From positions 1,550,001 through 1,614,000 of the forward strand of contig NZ_CP122458.1 of NCBI RefSeq assembly GCF_032598905.1: a DNA stretch of 64,000 bases, in the 5' to 3' direction. Of this stretch, positions 43,692 through 52,858 are shown piece after piece. Under the pieces are notes generated by a model that was given only the letters and a program-made list of their open reading frames with translations, was not told the origin of the DNA and ran no database searches. Source of the DNA: Streptomyces sp. 11x1 (GTDB taxonomy: Bacteria > Actinomycetota > Actinomycetes > Streptomycetales > Streptomycetaceae). Position 1 is the first letter of the stretch; every line of letters starts with the position of its first letter. The position numbers and the translations under genes are program-made.

Positions 43692-44716
43692 GCCGCAATC
43701 TGTACATCCAGGACGTGACCCTGCGGGACGGGATGCACGCCATCCGGCACCGCATCGACCCCGCTGACGTGGGCCGCATCGCGGCGGCCCTCGACGCGGC
43801 CGGCGTCGACGCCATCGAGGTCGCGCACGGCGACGGTCTGGCGGGCGGTTCACTGAACTACGGTCCGGGCAGCCACACCGACTGGGAGTGGATCGAGGCC
43901 GCGGCGGACGCGATCGAGAACGCCGTGCTCACGACCCTGCTCCTCCCCGGTATCGGCACCATCGCCGAACTGGAGCGCGCCCACGCTCTTGGCGTGCGCT
44001 CGGTGCGCATCGCCACTCACTGCACCGAGGCGGACATCGCTGCCCAGCACATCGCCAAGGCCCGCGACCTCGGCATGGACGTGTCCGGATTCCTGATGAT
44101 GAGCCATATGGCCCCGGCCGCCGAACTCGCCGCCCAGGCCAAGCTCATGGAGTCCTACGGCGCCCACTGCGTGTACGTCACCGACTCCGGCGGCCGCCTC
44201 ACCCTGGACGGCGTACGCGAGCGCGTCCGCGCCTACCGGGATGTCCTCGACGAGGGCACCGCGATTGGTGTGCACGCACACGAGAACCTTTCGTTGTCGG
44301 TCGCCAACAGCGTCGTCGCCGTCGAGGAGGGCGTCACCCGCGTCGACGCCTCCCTCGCCGGGCAGGGCGCGGGGGCCGGCAACTGTCCCCTCGAGGCGTT
44401 CATCGCCGTGGCGAACCTGCAGGGCTGGAAGCACGGCTGCGACCTGTTCGCACTCCAGGATGCCGCCGACGACCTGGTCCGCCCGCTTCGCGACCGCCCG
44501 GTCCAGGTGGACCGAGAAACGCTTACCCTCGGCTATGGAGGCGTGTACTCCTCCTTCCTGCGCCACGCCGAGAACGCCGCGCAGCGCTACGGCGTCGACG
44601 CGCGCACGCTCCTGTTGGAGGTGGGCCGACGGGGCCTGGTCGGCGGTCAGGAGGACATGATCGTGGACATCGCGCTCGACCTCACGTCGGGCGGGACAAC
44701 CGCAACCGGTCGTTGA
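43688..44716 (+). CDS. mhpE: 4-hydroxy-2-oxovalerate aldolase
   Basis: A 342-residue class II (metal-dependent) DmpG/MhpE-type aldolase that splits 4-hydroxy-2-oxovalerate into pyruvate and acetaldehyde. It begins with the hallmark [17 protein letters not shown], followed by [13 protein letters not shown] and the metal-binding [23 protein letters not shown] with [22 protein letters not shown]. Forms a complex with MhpF to channel acetaldehyde. Last gene of this operon; a hairpin follows. Confidence 0.95.
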   Translation: MSRNLYIQDVTLRDGMHAIRHRIDPADVGRIAAALDAAGVDAIEVAHGDGLAGGSLNYGPGSHTDWEWIEAAADAIENAVLTTLLLPGIGTIAELERAHALGVRSVRIATHCTEADIAAQHIAKARDLGMDVSGFLMMSHMAPAAELAAQAKLMESYGAHCVYVTDSGGRLTLDGVRERVRAYRDVLDEGTAIGVHAHENLSLSVANSVVAVEEGVTRVDASLAGQGAGAGNCPLEAFIAVANLQGWKHGCDLFALQDAADDLVRPLRDRPVQVDRETLTLGYGGVYSSFLRHAENAAQRYGVDARTLLLEVGRRGLVGGQEDMIVDIALDLTSGGTTATGR

Positions 44717-44718
44717 GC

Positions 44719-44736
44719 CCTGGGGGCGACCCCAGG
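44719..44736. terminator. Bidirectional hairpin between mhpE and the IclR gene
   Basis: CCTGGGG and CCCCAGG form a perfect 7-bp stem with a 4-base loop, three bases after the mhpE stop and between two convergent genes. Plausible transcription end for both. Confidence 0.55.
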
Positions 44737-44809
44737 CTGGCCCCCCATTCGTCTGCCGCGGCGGCGTGCGTACCGGGCTGCTGCGCGAGTCGCGGCGGCC
44801 CCGGTTCGG

Positions 44810-45664
44810 TCATGCTGCCCGAACCTCGGCGAGCCCGGACAGTGCGGCCGTCCGGGGCGTCGCCGCGTTGACCGTGCGCGCCGCCGCGTGGGCCACCCGG
44901 CGGAGGGCCGGCGCGTAGCGGACGGGATCGAACCGCCCATCGGCGCCCGCGACGGAGAGGGCGGCCACCGGACGCCCGGCGGACCCCATGATCGGCACTG
45001 CGACACAGACGAGGCCGGAGACGGCCTCTTGGCGGTCGAAGGCGAGGCCGTCTCTGCGGATGCGTCCCAGCTCGGCCCGGAAGCGGTCGGGATCGGTCAC
45101 CGTGTTGCTGGTGTGGGCCGTCAGCCCCGCCGCGATCGCTGCCTCTGCGGCGTCGTGGTCGTAGGCGAGGAGCGCCTTGCCCACCCCCGTGCAGTACGCC
45201 GGCAGGCGGGCACCGATGCGAGACGGGGAGCGGGACGCCCGGTGCCCGTGGATCTTGTCGACGTAGACGACGTCGGTGCCGTGCAGCACGGCGAGGTGCA
45301 CGGTTTCGTGAGTGAGCTCGTAGAGGTCCGCAAGGTGGGGCACGAGCCGTTCCTGCAGCACGGGAGGTGCCTGACCGTAGACCCGGATACCGATGTCGAA
45401 GAGCTGAGCGCCCAGCCGGTAGTCGCTGCCCACCCGCTCGACGAGATCGTTGCGCTGCAGGATCCCAAGCAGCCGGAAGGCTGTCGACTTGGTCAATCCC
45501 GCGCGGCGAGCCAGATCGCTCACGCCGATCTGCCCGTCCACCTCGGCGAGGGACTTGAGCAGGACGAGGGCCTTGTCGACCGCGGTCTGCTGATCGGCTC
45601 CCCCGCAGGGATCTCCGTGCGGCGTGGGCCGGACGTGGGGTGAATCGGGTGAAGAGAGTGGCAT
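44810..45664 (-). CDS. IclR-family transcriptional regulator
   Basis: A 284-residue IclR protein. Winged helix-turn-helix at about 28-85 (VDKALVLLKSLAEVDGQIGVSDLARRAGLTKSTAFRLLGILQRNDLVERVG). The effector domain follows (HETVHLAVLHGTDVVYVDKIHGHRASR, LPAYCTGVGKALLAYDHD, GLVCVAVPIMGSAGRPVAALSVAG). Divergent from the second dioxygenase operon and convergent with mhpE, so it likely controls both blocks. Palindromes at 45693-45725 in its own promoter region are candidate binding sites. Confidence 0.9.
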   Translation of the reverse strand: MPLSSPDSPHVRPTPHGDPCGGADQQTAVDKALVLLKSLAEVDGQIGVSDLARRAGLTKSTAFRLLGILQRNDLVERVGSDYRLGAQLFDIGIRVYGQAPPVLQERLVPHLADLYELTHETVHLAVLHGTDVVYVDKIHGHRASRSPSRIGARLPAYCTGVGKALLAYDHDAAEAAIAAGLTAHTSNTVTDPDRFRAELGRIRRDGLAFDRQEAVSGLVCVAVPIMGSAGRPVAALSVAGADGRFDPVRYAPALRRVAHAAARTVNAATPRTAALSGLAEVRAA

Positions 45665-45692
45665 GACGGCCTCCGGCGACTCTGCAAGGTGG

Positions 45693-45725
45693 CCACTTTA
45701 GTGGACGCCTGTCCATTTTAAATGG
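45693..45725. promoter_or_regulatory. Paired palindromes, probable IclR operator
   Basis: CCACTTTAGTGG (45693-45704, perfect 5-2-5) and CCATTTTAAATGG (45713-45725, perfect 6-1-6) have centres about 20 bp apart, two helical turns. Together they also form a TGGAC-gcct-GTCCA inverted repeat. Located 29 bp upstream of the IclR start and upstream of the divergent dioxygenase. Binding by IclR is inferred. Confidence 0.7.
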
Positions 45726-45970
45726 TCGATGTCAGGACTGTAAACGGAAGCGGACGTCTCCTGTGTGTGAGGTCGCCGACTCCGGCGGCGCTGTGCCGTA
45801 TCCCGGCACGACTGCTGGGCGATGTGCAGCCGAACGGCTTTTCCTGAGCCCATGCAGCGACAGCCCAGTGACGGGACGAGCCTCCGAGGGGAACCGGGGC
45901 GCTCACCGGAACCGACCACCACCGTTCCGTGCCGCTTCACGAGCACGAACCAGCCCGAGGAGGTCCAGCG

Positions 45971-47296
45971 ATGACAACCGCGCCCATGCGCCGGGGAGAC
46001 CGGCTTGCCGGCGTGCCGGAGACGTCGGTCGACGTCGCCCCCTACTTCGACCTGGACCGGGGGCTGGTCGACCGCACGATCTTCAGCGATCAGGCCCTCT
46101 ACCGGCAGGAACTGCGTCGCATCTTCGCACCGAGCTGGCTGTTCCTCGCGCACGAGAGCCAGTTCTCGAAGCCGGGCGACTTCTTCACCACATACATGGG
46201 TGAGGATCCCGTCATCGTCACGATGGGGCGTGATCGCAAGCTGCGGGCGTTCCTCAACGCCTGCCGGCACCGGGGCATGCGGGTCTGTCGCGCCGACGCG
46301 GGCGCCACGAAGGCGTTCACATGCAGCTACCACGGCTGGTCTTACGACACGTCCGGGAAGCTGACCAACGTACCCAATGGCGAGGACTACCCGGCCCACT
46401 TCGATCAGGACCAGTGGGGTCTGATCGAGGTCGCCCAGCTCGACACCTACAAGGGACTCGTCTTCGCGACCTGGAACCCCGAGGCCCCGCCGCTCGTCGA
46501 GGCGCTCGGCGGACTTGCCTGGTACCTGGACGCCATGCTCGACCGGGATCCGGAGGGCACCGAGGTCGTGGGCGGCGTGCACAAGTGGGTGCTGGAAGGC
46601 AACTGGAAGCTCGCCGCCGAGCAGTTCGCCTCCGACTGGTACCACGTCAACATCTCGCACGCCTCGGCGTTGATGGTGATGTCGCCGAGCGGCAAGGGGC
46701 CGAAGACGGAGATCGTGCAGACGCCGGGTCGCCAGTACACCGACTCCCTCGGGCACGGTCACGGCTTCCCCACCCACCCCAAGAGCCGTTTCGACGACCG
46801 GGTCGTGCACGAGTGGTACGACTACGCCGCGCTGCGCGAACGGCTCGGTGACGCCCGCGTCGAGGGCCCCATGACCACCGGACACGGCACGGTCTTCCCC
46901 AACTTCTCCTACCTGCCGGTCAACGGCTCCATCCGGGTCTGGCACCCCAAGGGTCCGGACAAGATGGAGGTCTGGGCCTGGACCATCGTCGACAAGTCCA
47001 TGCCCGACGAGGTCAAGAACGCCCAACGCCTCTACAACCTCCGCACGTTCGGACCGTCCGGCATCTTCGAGCAGGACGACGGCGAGAACTGGAGCGAGTG
47101 CCAGGCCACCGCCCACGGCTTCGTGGCCGGCTCCATGACCCTCAACTACCAGATGGGCCTGGGACTTGAGGCCGACGACGGCGTTCACCCCGGTACCACC
47201 GGCCGCCTCTACACCGACGGCGCGGCCCGCGGCTTCTACGCCCGCTGGCGCGACCTGATGAACACCCCCGCCTGGCACGAGAAGGACACCCCATGA
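45971..47296 (+). CDS. Rieske ring-hydroxylating dioxygenase, alpha subunit 2
   Basis: A 441-residue oxygenase large subunit. Rieske ligands in NACRHRGMRVC...FTCSYHGWSYD. Mononuclear iron site in AEQFASDWYHVNISHAS with late Asp in GIFEQDDGENWSE. Fits the toluene/biphenyl/phenylpropionate dioxygenase group. ATG 45971 has GGAGG nearby. It starts an operon alpha-Rieske ferredoxin-reductase-beta, an unusual order in which the beta gene comes last. In combination with the mhp genes it likely acts on phenylpropionate- or alkylbenzene-like compounds (inference). Confidence 0.93.
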   Translation: MTTAPMRRGDRLAGVPETSVDVAPYFDLDRGLVDRTIFSDQALYRQELRRIFAPSWLFLAHESQFSKPGDFFTTYMGEDPVIVTMGRDRKLRAFLNACRHRGMRVCRADAGATKAFTCSYHGWSYDTSGKLTNVPNGEDYPAHFDQDQWGLIEVAQLDTYKGLVFATWNPEAPPLVEALGGLAWYLDAMLDRDPEGTEVVGGVHKWVLEGNWKLAAEQFASDWYHVNISHASALMVMSPSGKGPKTEIVQTPGRQYTDSLGHGHGFPTHPKSRFDDRVVHEWYDYAALRERLGDARVEGPMTTGHGTVFPNFSYLPVNGSIRVWHPKGPDKMEVWAWTIVDKSMPDEVKNAQRLYNLRTFGPSGIFEQDDGENWSECQATAHGFVAGSMTLNYQMGLGLEADDGVHPGTTGRLYTDGAARGFYARWRDLMNTPAWHEKDTP

Positions 47297-47640
47297 GCAC
47301 CATCGGCACTGGAATTCAGGTCGCCGCCGTCGGCGAGATCGAAGGCGGTGAAGCGCTGCGGGTGCCCGCCGAGGCCACCGGCCACACCGACGCCATCTCC
47401 GTCTTCCACGACGGCGGTGCCTACTACGCCCTCGACGACACCTGCTCCCATGGCCAGGCTTCGCTCGCTGACGGCTGGATCGAGGACGGCGAGGTGGAAT
47501 GCCCCCTGCACAGCGCCCGGTTCTGCCTGAAGTCCGGCGAACCGCAGTGCATGCCCGCCACCCTCGCCCAGCGCACCCACCGGGTCGAGGAGCGCGACGG
47601 CGGCATCTGGCTGCACCCCGGTGAGAAGGCCGGCGCATGA
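47293..47640 (+). CDS. Rieske-type ferredoxin
   Basis: A 115-residue Rieske [2Fe-2S] ferredoxin. Cluster ligands are in DDTCSHGQASLADG and VECPLHSARFCLKSGEP (C-x-H...C-x2-H). It shuttles electrons from the next gene's reductase to alpha subunit 2. ATGA overlap with the alpha gene and ATGA overlap with the reductase. Confidence 0.93.
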   Translation: MSTIGTGIQVAAVGEIEGGEALRVPAEATGHTDAISVFHDGGAYYALDDTCSHGQASLADGWIEDGEVECPLHSARFCLKSGEPQCMPATLAQRTHRVEERDGGIWLHPGEKAGA

Positions 47641-48857
47641 GTGCCCCGGGGAGGATCGCCGTCGTCGGCGCCGGCCTGGCCGCCGTGTCGACGGCCGACG
47701 CACTGCGCAGCGAAGGATACGACGGCGACATCGCCCTCTACTCGGCCGAGCGCGGCCTTCCCTACGACCGTCCGCCCCTGAGCAAGGACGTGCTCCTCGG
47801 CAAGGCCCGCCGCCCGGACATCCTGCTGCGGCCCGAGCAGTGGTACGAGGAGCAGCGCGTCGAACTCCACGACGGCACCCCCGTCCGGGCTGTCCGCCCG
47901 CACGAGGGCGGCCTGGAACTGGCCGACGGGCGCTTGATCAGGGCCGACCGGATCGTGCTGGCCACCGGCGGTACGCCCCGCGCGCTGCCGGTACCTGGGG
48001 GCGATGGCCCGGCCGTCCATGTCCTACGCACGTGGGAGGAGGCCGAGCGCCTGCGGGAGCAGCTGCTGCCAGGTGCCCGGATCGCCGTGATCGGAGCCGG
48101 GCTGATCGGAGCCGAGGCCGCGGCCGTCGCCCACGGCCTGGGCTGCCGCGTCACCCTGATCGACCCGGTCCCGGTGCCGCTGGCGGCGGTGGTCGGAGAG
48201 GACATCGCGAGTGCCCTGCACCTCAGACATTCCGCCGAAGGGATCGGGGTGCTGACGGCCGGTGTCGAACGGATCGAACGCCGCCCCGGCAGCCTCGGAG
48301 TCCTGGTGCAGCTTTCCGGGTACAGCGGAGCCGTCTCCGTCGACACAGTCGTGGCCGGTATCGGCATTCGCCCGGCCACTGAACTCGGCGAAGCCGCCGG
48401 ACTCCACGTGGACAACGGCACTGTGGTGAGTCCCGGGCAGCGGACCTCCCACCCGAACGTCTTCGCCGTGGGTGACGTGGCGCGCCTTGACGGCCATCGC
48501 GTCCGTCACGAGCACTGGGAGGCAGCCCAGCGGGACGGGGAGTCCGCCGCTCGCGGCATCCTCGGCCGCCCGGTTCCGGAGCCTGGTTCCACGTGGTTCT
48601 GGTCCGACCGGCACGGCTCCCGGGTGGAGGCGGTCGGCACCATGGCGGAAGCCGAGCGGACGGTGCTGCGCGGGACACCGGACGGCGGTGCCTTCACGGT
48701 CTTCGGGTTGCGCGGCGACCGGCTGGTGGCCGCGGCCGCCATCGACCGAGCGCGTGACATCAAGGCCGCCCGGCGTCTCATCGACCGCGGCATTGAGGTG
48801 GAGCTGTCGCGGCTCGCCGACGAAGGAACCGACCTGCGCACCCTGCTGAAGCGCTGA
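47637..48857 (+). CDS. NAD(P)H-dependent ferredoxin reductase 2
   Basis: A 406-residue BphA4/HcaD-type FAD reductase. FAD motif IAVVGAGLAAVSTADALRSEGYDG, YDRPPLSKDVLLG, NAD(P)H motif IAVIGAGLIGAEAAAVAHGLG, and second FAD motif HPNVFAVGDVARLDGHRVRHEHWEAAQRDG. Supplies electrons for the Rieske ferredoxin. Distinct from the paralogue at 28304. A small hairpin follows before the beta-subunit gene. Confidence 0.93.
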   Translation: MSAPGRIAVVGAGLAAVSTADALRSEGYDGDIALYSAERGLPYDRPPLSKDVLLGKARRPDILLRPEQWYEEQRVELHDGTPVRAVRPHEGGLELADGRLIRADRIVLATGGTPRALPVPGGDGPAVHVLRTWEEAERLREQLLPGARIAVIGAGLIGAEAAAVAHGLGCRVTLIDPVPVPLAAVVGEDIASALHLRHSAEGIGVLTAGVERIERRPGSLGVLVQLSGYSGAVSVDTVVAGIGIRPATELGEAAGLHVDNGTVVSPGQRTSHPNVFAVGDVARLDGHRVRHEHWEAAQRDGESAARGILGRPVPEPGSTWFWSDRHGSRVEAVGTMAEAERTVLRGTPDGGAFTVFGLRGDRLVAAAAIDRARDIKAARRLIDRGIEVELSRLADEGTDLRTLLKR

Positions 48858-48861
48858 CGCC

Positions 48862-48880
48862 CGTGCCGTCCACCGGCACG
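48862..48880 (+). terminator. Small hairpin, possible attenuator
   Basis: CGTGCCG-tccac-CGGCACG, a perfect 7-bp stem and 5-base loop five bases after the reductase stop, inside an otherwise tightly packed operon. Could reduce or stabilise transcripts ahead of the beta subunit. Confidence 0.4.
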
Positions 48881-48952
48881 CACGCTCCCCGAAACGCCCC
48901 GCTCCGCGCTGGAATGACAGCACTCAGCGCGGCCCTGCAGGAAGACCCACTG

Positions 48953-49504
48953 ATGAGCATTCACTCTCCGGAGACGACCGCACCGGTCGTCGACGAGGAC
49001 ATCCGGCTTCACTTCGAGGTGCAGCGCCTGTACGCCTTGGAGGCACAGCTGCTCGACCAGCACCGGTACGCCGACTGGCTGGAGCTGCTCGCCGACGACC
49101 TGCACTACTGGGCACCGGTGCGCACCAACCGGCTGCGGCGCCAGCAGGCCCTTGCCGACGGCTCGCCCGGCGAGGTGGCGATCTTCGACGAGACCAAGGC
49201 GAGTCTGGCCTGGCGGATCCGCCGTTTCGACTCCGGCATGGCCTGGGCCGAGGACCCGCCCTCCCGCACCCGCCACCTGATCACCAACGTGACGGTACGG
49301 GCGGGCGAGGAGCCGGGCGAATACGTCGCCGAGTCCGCCTTCCTCTGCTACCGAAACCGTCTGGAGCGCGAGGTCGACATCTACGCCGGCGGCCGCACGG
49401 ACGTGCTGCGCCGAGGTGCGGACGGCTCGCTACTGATCGCCCGCCGCACGATCCTGCTCGACCAGAACGTCCTGCTCGCCAAGAACATCAGCACCTTCCT
49501 GTGA
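48953..49504 (+). CDS. Ring-hydroxylating dioxygenase, beta subunit 2
   Basis: A 183-residue NTF2-fold small subunit (VQRLYALEAQLLDQHRYADWLELLADDLHYWAPVRTNRLRR, FDSGMAWAEDPPSRTRHLITNVTV, RRTILLDQNVLLAKNISTFL). ATG 48953 is preferred (GGAAG nearby); an in-frame ATG at 48914 is the alternative. It pairs with alpha subunit 2 despite being separated from it by two genes. GTGA overlap with the hydrolase gene. Confidence 0.92.
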   Translation: MSIHSPETTAPVVDEDIRLHFEVQRLYALEAQLLDQHRYADWLELLADDLHYWAPVRTNRLRRQQALADGSPGEVAIFDETKASLAWRIRRFDSGMAWAEDPPSRTRHLITNVTVRAGEEPGEYVAESAFLCYRNRLEREVDIYAGGRTDVLRRGADGSLLIARRTILLDQNVLLAKNISTFL

Positions 49505-50385
49505 ACCGGAGCCCGCTCGTGACCACTGAAGAAACTGCAGACGTGAAGCTCGTCGAGCACACCGTGCAGACCACGCTCGGCACCATCGCGGTCAGCGAGG
49601 CCGGTGAGGGGCCGGTACTGGTCATGCTGCACGGTGGCGGCCCCGGCGCGAGCGCGGTGGCCAACTACCACCAGAATCTGCCCGCGCTCACCCGGCAGTT
49701 CCGCGTGATCCTGCCCGACCAGCCCGGCTTCGGCGGCAGCTACCGCCCGACCGAGGCTGACCTGGACGCCCGCAGCATCACCGAGATCACGGTCGACGCG
49801 CTGCTTCAGACGCTGGACGCGCTGGGCATCGACCGCTTCCACCTGCTAGGCAACAGCCTGGGCGGAGCTGCCGCCATCGCCACCGCACTCGAAGCCACCG
49901 AGCGGGTCGAGAAGTTGGTGCTGATGGCGCCGGGCGGCGGTTGGCTGCCCTTCGGCCCGACCCCGACCGAGGGCCAGAAGGCCATGTTCCGTTACTACAA
50001 CGGCGAGGGCCCCACGCTGAAGAAGATGCGGGACTTCATCGGCGTGATGACCGCCGAGCCCAAGCGCTGGGCCGACACGGCACAGGCGCGCTACGAGGCC
50101 TCCCTCGACGAGACCCACATCGCCTTCTACCACGCCTACAACGCCGCCTTCGCCAAGCGGCATGGCATGGACCCGCTCTGGCAGCACGTGCACAAGGTCA
50201 AGTGCCCGACCCTGCTGCTGTGGGGCCGTGACGACCGCACCATCACCCTCGACGGCGCCCAGCTGATGCTCAAGCAGATCCGTGACGTCCAACTGCACGT
50301 CTTCGGCGGCTGCGGCCACTGGGTCCAACTGGAGCGGCAGGCGGAGTTCGAACGCCTGGTCACCGATTTCCTCAAGGAGCACTGA
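49501..50385 (+). CDS. Meta-cleavage-product C-C hydrolase (MhpC/BphD type)
   Basis: A 294-residue alpha/beta hydrolase. Oxyanion region VMLHGGGPGASAVANYHQNL, nucleophile LLGNSLGGAAAIA (Ser), acid WGRDDRTI (Asp), and His in GGCGHWVQLERQ. It hydrolyses the carbon-carbon bond of 2-hydroxy-6-oxo-dienoates to give a carboxylic acid plus 2-hydroxypenta-2,4-dienoate, feeding MhpD. GTG 49501 overlaps the beta-subunit stop. Whether it prefers MhpB's product or a biphenyl-type product cannot be read. Confidence 0.9.
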   Translation: MNRSPLVTTEETADVKLVEHTVQTTLGTIAVSEAGEGPVLVMLHGGGPGASAVANYHQNLPALTRQFRVILPDQPGFGGSYRPTEADLDARSITEITVDALLQTLDALGIDRFHLLGNSLGGAAAIATALEATERVEKLVLMAPGGGWLPFGPTPTEGQKAMFRYYNGEGPTLKKMRDFIGVMTAEPKRWADTAQARYEASLDETHIAFYHAYNAAFAKRHGMDPLWQHVHKVKCPTLLLWGRDDRTITLDGAQLMLKQIRDVQLHVFGGCGHWVQLERQAEFERLVTDFLKEH

Positions 50386-50388
50386 CGC

Positions 50389-51228
50389 ATGGGATGGCTG
50401 GAGGGCGAGGTCGCCCTGATCACCGGCGGCGGCTCCGGCATCGGCCGCGCGGTCGCCCTGCGCTACCTCGCCGAGGGCGCCAGCGTCGCCATTCTCGGGC
50501 GCGGAGCTGCACAGTTGGAGGAGGTCGTAGAGGCCGCGGGCGACCGGGCCGACCGCATGCTGACGCTCACCGGCGACGTACGGTCTCCCGAGGACCTGCA
50601 CCGCGCCGTCGAGGCCACCGTCGCCCGGTTCGGCAAGCTGGACATCCTCGTCCCGAACGCAGGCATCTGGGACTACCACCGCAGCGTCACCCGTCTCGAC
50701 GGCAAGCAACTCTCCGAGGCCTTCGACGAGATCTTCGGAATCAACGTCAAGGGCTATGTCCTGGCCGTAGAGGCCGCCTGGCGGGAGCTGGTGGCCACCC
50801 GCGGCAGTATCGTCATGACCCTGTCCAACGCCTCCTTCCACACCGACGGCGGCGGCGCCCTCTACACGGCCAGCAAGCACGCCTGCCTTGGCCTGGTCCG
50901 CCAGTTCGCCTATGAACTGGCGCCGAAGGTCCGCGTCAACGGCGTCGCCACTGGCGGTATGCGCACCAAGCTGCGCGGTCCGCAGAGCCTGGGACTGCAG
51001 GACCGCACGCTGGCCGCGTCCTTCGAGAAGAACGAGGCCTCCGGCGCCGAACAACCGCCTCTTATACCGCTGTACGACTCCAGCGTCGAACCCGAGGACT
51101 TCACCGGGCCCTACGTCCTGCTCGCCTCCCGCACCGACAGCGGCACCGTCACCGGCGCAGTGATCCCCGCCGACGGAGGCATCGCCGTCCGGGGCTTCCG
51201 CACCCCCGCCGGCGGCGCCGACCTGTAA
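50389..51228 (+). CDS. cis-dihydrodiol dehydrogenase (HcaB/BphB-like SDR)
   Basis: A 279-residue SDR. NAD motif ALITGGGSGIGRAVALRYL, LVPNAGIWDYHRS, and catalytic Tyr/Lys in LYTASKHACLGLVRQFAYE. It matches the BphB/HcaB group that oxidises the cis-dihydrodiol to a catechol for the extradiol dioxygenase. It begins four bases after the hydrolase stop. Complements dioxygenase 2, while the SDR at 29562 belongs to dioxygenase 1. Confidence 0.9.
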   Translation: MGWLEGEVALITGGGSGIGRAVALRYLAEGASVAILGRGAAQLEEVVEAAGDRADRMLTLTGDVRSPEDLHRAVEATVARFGKLDILVPNAGIWDYHRSVTRLDGKQLSEAFDEIFGINVKGYVLAVEAAWRELVATRGSIVMTLSNASFHTDGGGALYTASKHACLGLVRQFAYELAPKVRVNGVATGGMRTKLRGPQSLGLQDRTLAASFEKNEASGAEQPPLIPLYDSSVEPEDFTGPYVLLASRTDSGTVTGAVIPADGGIAVRGFRTPAGGADL

Positions 51229-51273
51229 CCCTTCCCCGCACCCCGTACACCAGCCATCGAAGGAGCCGCCGCC

Positions 51274-52851
51274 ATGGCCGCCGTCGACATCAGCCCCGCC
51301 GCGGCGCTGCACCGCAGAGCCCAGTACACAAGCCCGAGCGCGCTCGTGTACGAGGACACCGAGATCTCCGCCGGCCGACTCAGCCGAACCGTCACCCGGT
51401 TCGCCGCTGGGCTGGCCGCGAACGGACTCCGCAGCGGTGACCGCGTCGCCTACCTCGGCCTCAACAGCGTGACCTTCTTCGAGACCCTGTTCGCCGCCGC
51501 CCAACTCGGGGCGGTCTTCGTCCCGGTCAACTTCCGGCTCGCACCGGACGAGGTGCGGCACATTCTGGTCGACAGCGGCGCCCACACCCTGGTCGTCGAG
51601 CAGGGCCACCGCGCACTGGTCGAGTCGATCATGAACGAGGTGCCCGCACGACGTCACGTCCTGATCGACACCGACCCCCGGTGCCCGGCGGCAGCCGCCC
51701 CCGCCGCCGTCTGGACGCCGCTGTCGGAACTGCTCGGCTCCGATCAGCCGGCCCGGGAACCCGCGACTCTGCACGACGACGACCTCGGCGTCCTCATGTA
51801 CACCTCCGGCACCACCGGTCGCCCCAAGGGGGTCATGCTCACTCACGGCAACCTCTGGTGGAACGCGGCCAACGTCGACAGCGTCGTCGACACCCGCACC
51901 GCCGACGTGAACCTGGCCGTCGCCCCGCTCTTCCACATCGGCGGCCTCAACGCACTCACCCTGCGCACTCTGCTGCGCGGCGGCACGGTGATCCTGCGCC
52001 GCGGCTTCGACCCCGCCCAGTGCCTCGAAGACCTCGTCCAGCACCGAGTGAACAGTCTCTTCGCCGTCCCCGCCATGTTCGCCGCGCTGGCCCGCGTGCC
52101 AGGGTTCCGCGAGGCCGATCTCAGTGCACTGCGAGCGGCGATCGTGGCGGGAGCACCGGTGCCGCCGCAACTCATCAGGGATTACGGCGAGCACGGCGTC
52201 CTGCTCCAGCAGGCGTGGGGACTGACCGAGACGGCCCCCTTCGCCACCTACCTCCCGGCCGGGCTGACATCGGAGAAGGCAGGGTCGGCCGGTGCGCCCA
52301 TGCCGTACACCGAGGTCCGTCTGGTCGACCCCGCCACGGGCGCCGTAATCCGGGACACCGACATCCGTGGCGAGATGTGCGTGCGCGGCCCCAACGTCAC
52401 CACCGGCTACTGGAACAACCCGGACGCCACCCGTTCCGCCTTCGACGAGGCCGGCTGGTTCCACAGCGGTGACATCGCCCACCGGGACAAGGACGGCTTG
52501 TACTACATCGTCGACCGCCTCAAAGACATGATCATCAGCGGCGGGGAGAACGTCTACCCGGCCGAGGTCGAACGCGTCCTGGCTGCCCTCCCCGGCGTCA
52601 TCGAGGCGGCCGTCATCGGTGTCCCCGACCCGAAGTGGGGCGAGACGGTCCTCGCCGTCCTCACCTGCGAGTCGGGCACGGCTCCCACCCTGGAGGAGGT
52701 ACGTGCCTTCGCCGGTGGGCAGCTGGCCAGGTACAAGCTGCCGACCCGGGTGATGATCGCCGAACAACTACCGCGCAACGGAAGCGGCAAGCTGGCCAAG
52801 ACTGAACTCCGCCGCTGGGTCGAGGCACAGCAGCGCGCTGACGAGGTGTGA
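51274..52851 (+). CDS. Acyl-CoA synthetase (AMP-forming ligase)
   Basis: A 525-residue class I adenylate-forming ligase. P-loop motif LMYTSGTTGRPKGVMLTHGN, QQAWGLTETAPFATYLP, GWFHSGDIAHRDKDGLYYIVDRLKDMIISGGENVYPAEVE, and the catalytic Lys in PRNGSGKLAKTEL. Activates a carboxylic acid to its CoA thioester, either an aromatic acid entering the pathway or the acid released by the C-C hydrolase. SD AAGGAG precedes ATG 51274. Substrate unknown. Confidence 0.9.
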   Translation: MAAVDISPAAALHRRAQYTSPSALVYEDTEISAGRLSRTVTRFAAGLAANGLRSGDRVAYLGLNSVTFFETLFAAAQLGAVFVPVNFRLAPDEVRHILVDSGAHTLVVEQGHRALVESIMNEVPARRHVLIDTDPRCPAAAAPAAVWTPLSELLGSDQPAREPATLHDDDLGVLMYTSGTTGRPKGVMLTHGNLWWNAANVDSVVDTRTADVNLAVAPLFHIGGLNALTLRTLLRGGTVILRRGFDPAQCLEDLVQHRVNSLFAVPAMFAALARVPGFREADLSALRAAIVAGAPVPPQLIRDYGEHGVLLQQAWGLTETAPFATYLPAGLTSEKAGSAGAPMPYTEVRLVDPATGAVIRDTDIRGEMCVRGPNVTTGYWNNPDATRSAFDEAGWFHSGDIAHRDKDGLYYIVDRLKDMIISGGENVYPAEVERVLAALPGVIEAAVIGVPDPKWGETVLAVLTCESGTAPTLEEVRAFAGGQLARYKLPTRVMIAEQLPRNGSGKLAKTELRRWVEAQQRADEV

Positions 52852-52858
52852 GCACCAC

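Noticed and set aside
49846..52767. 973-codon leftward open frame opposite three catabolic genes
   Set aside because: Antisense shadow produced by high third-position GC; no motifs, and the sense strand holds three well-supported enzymes.
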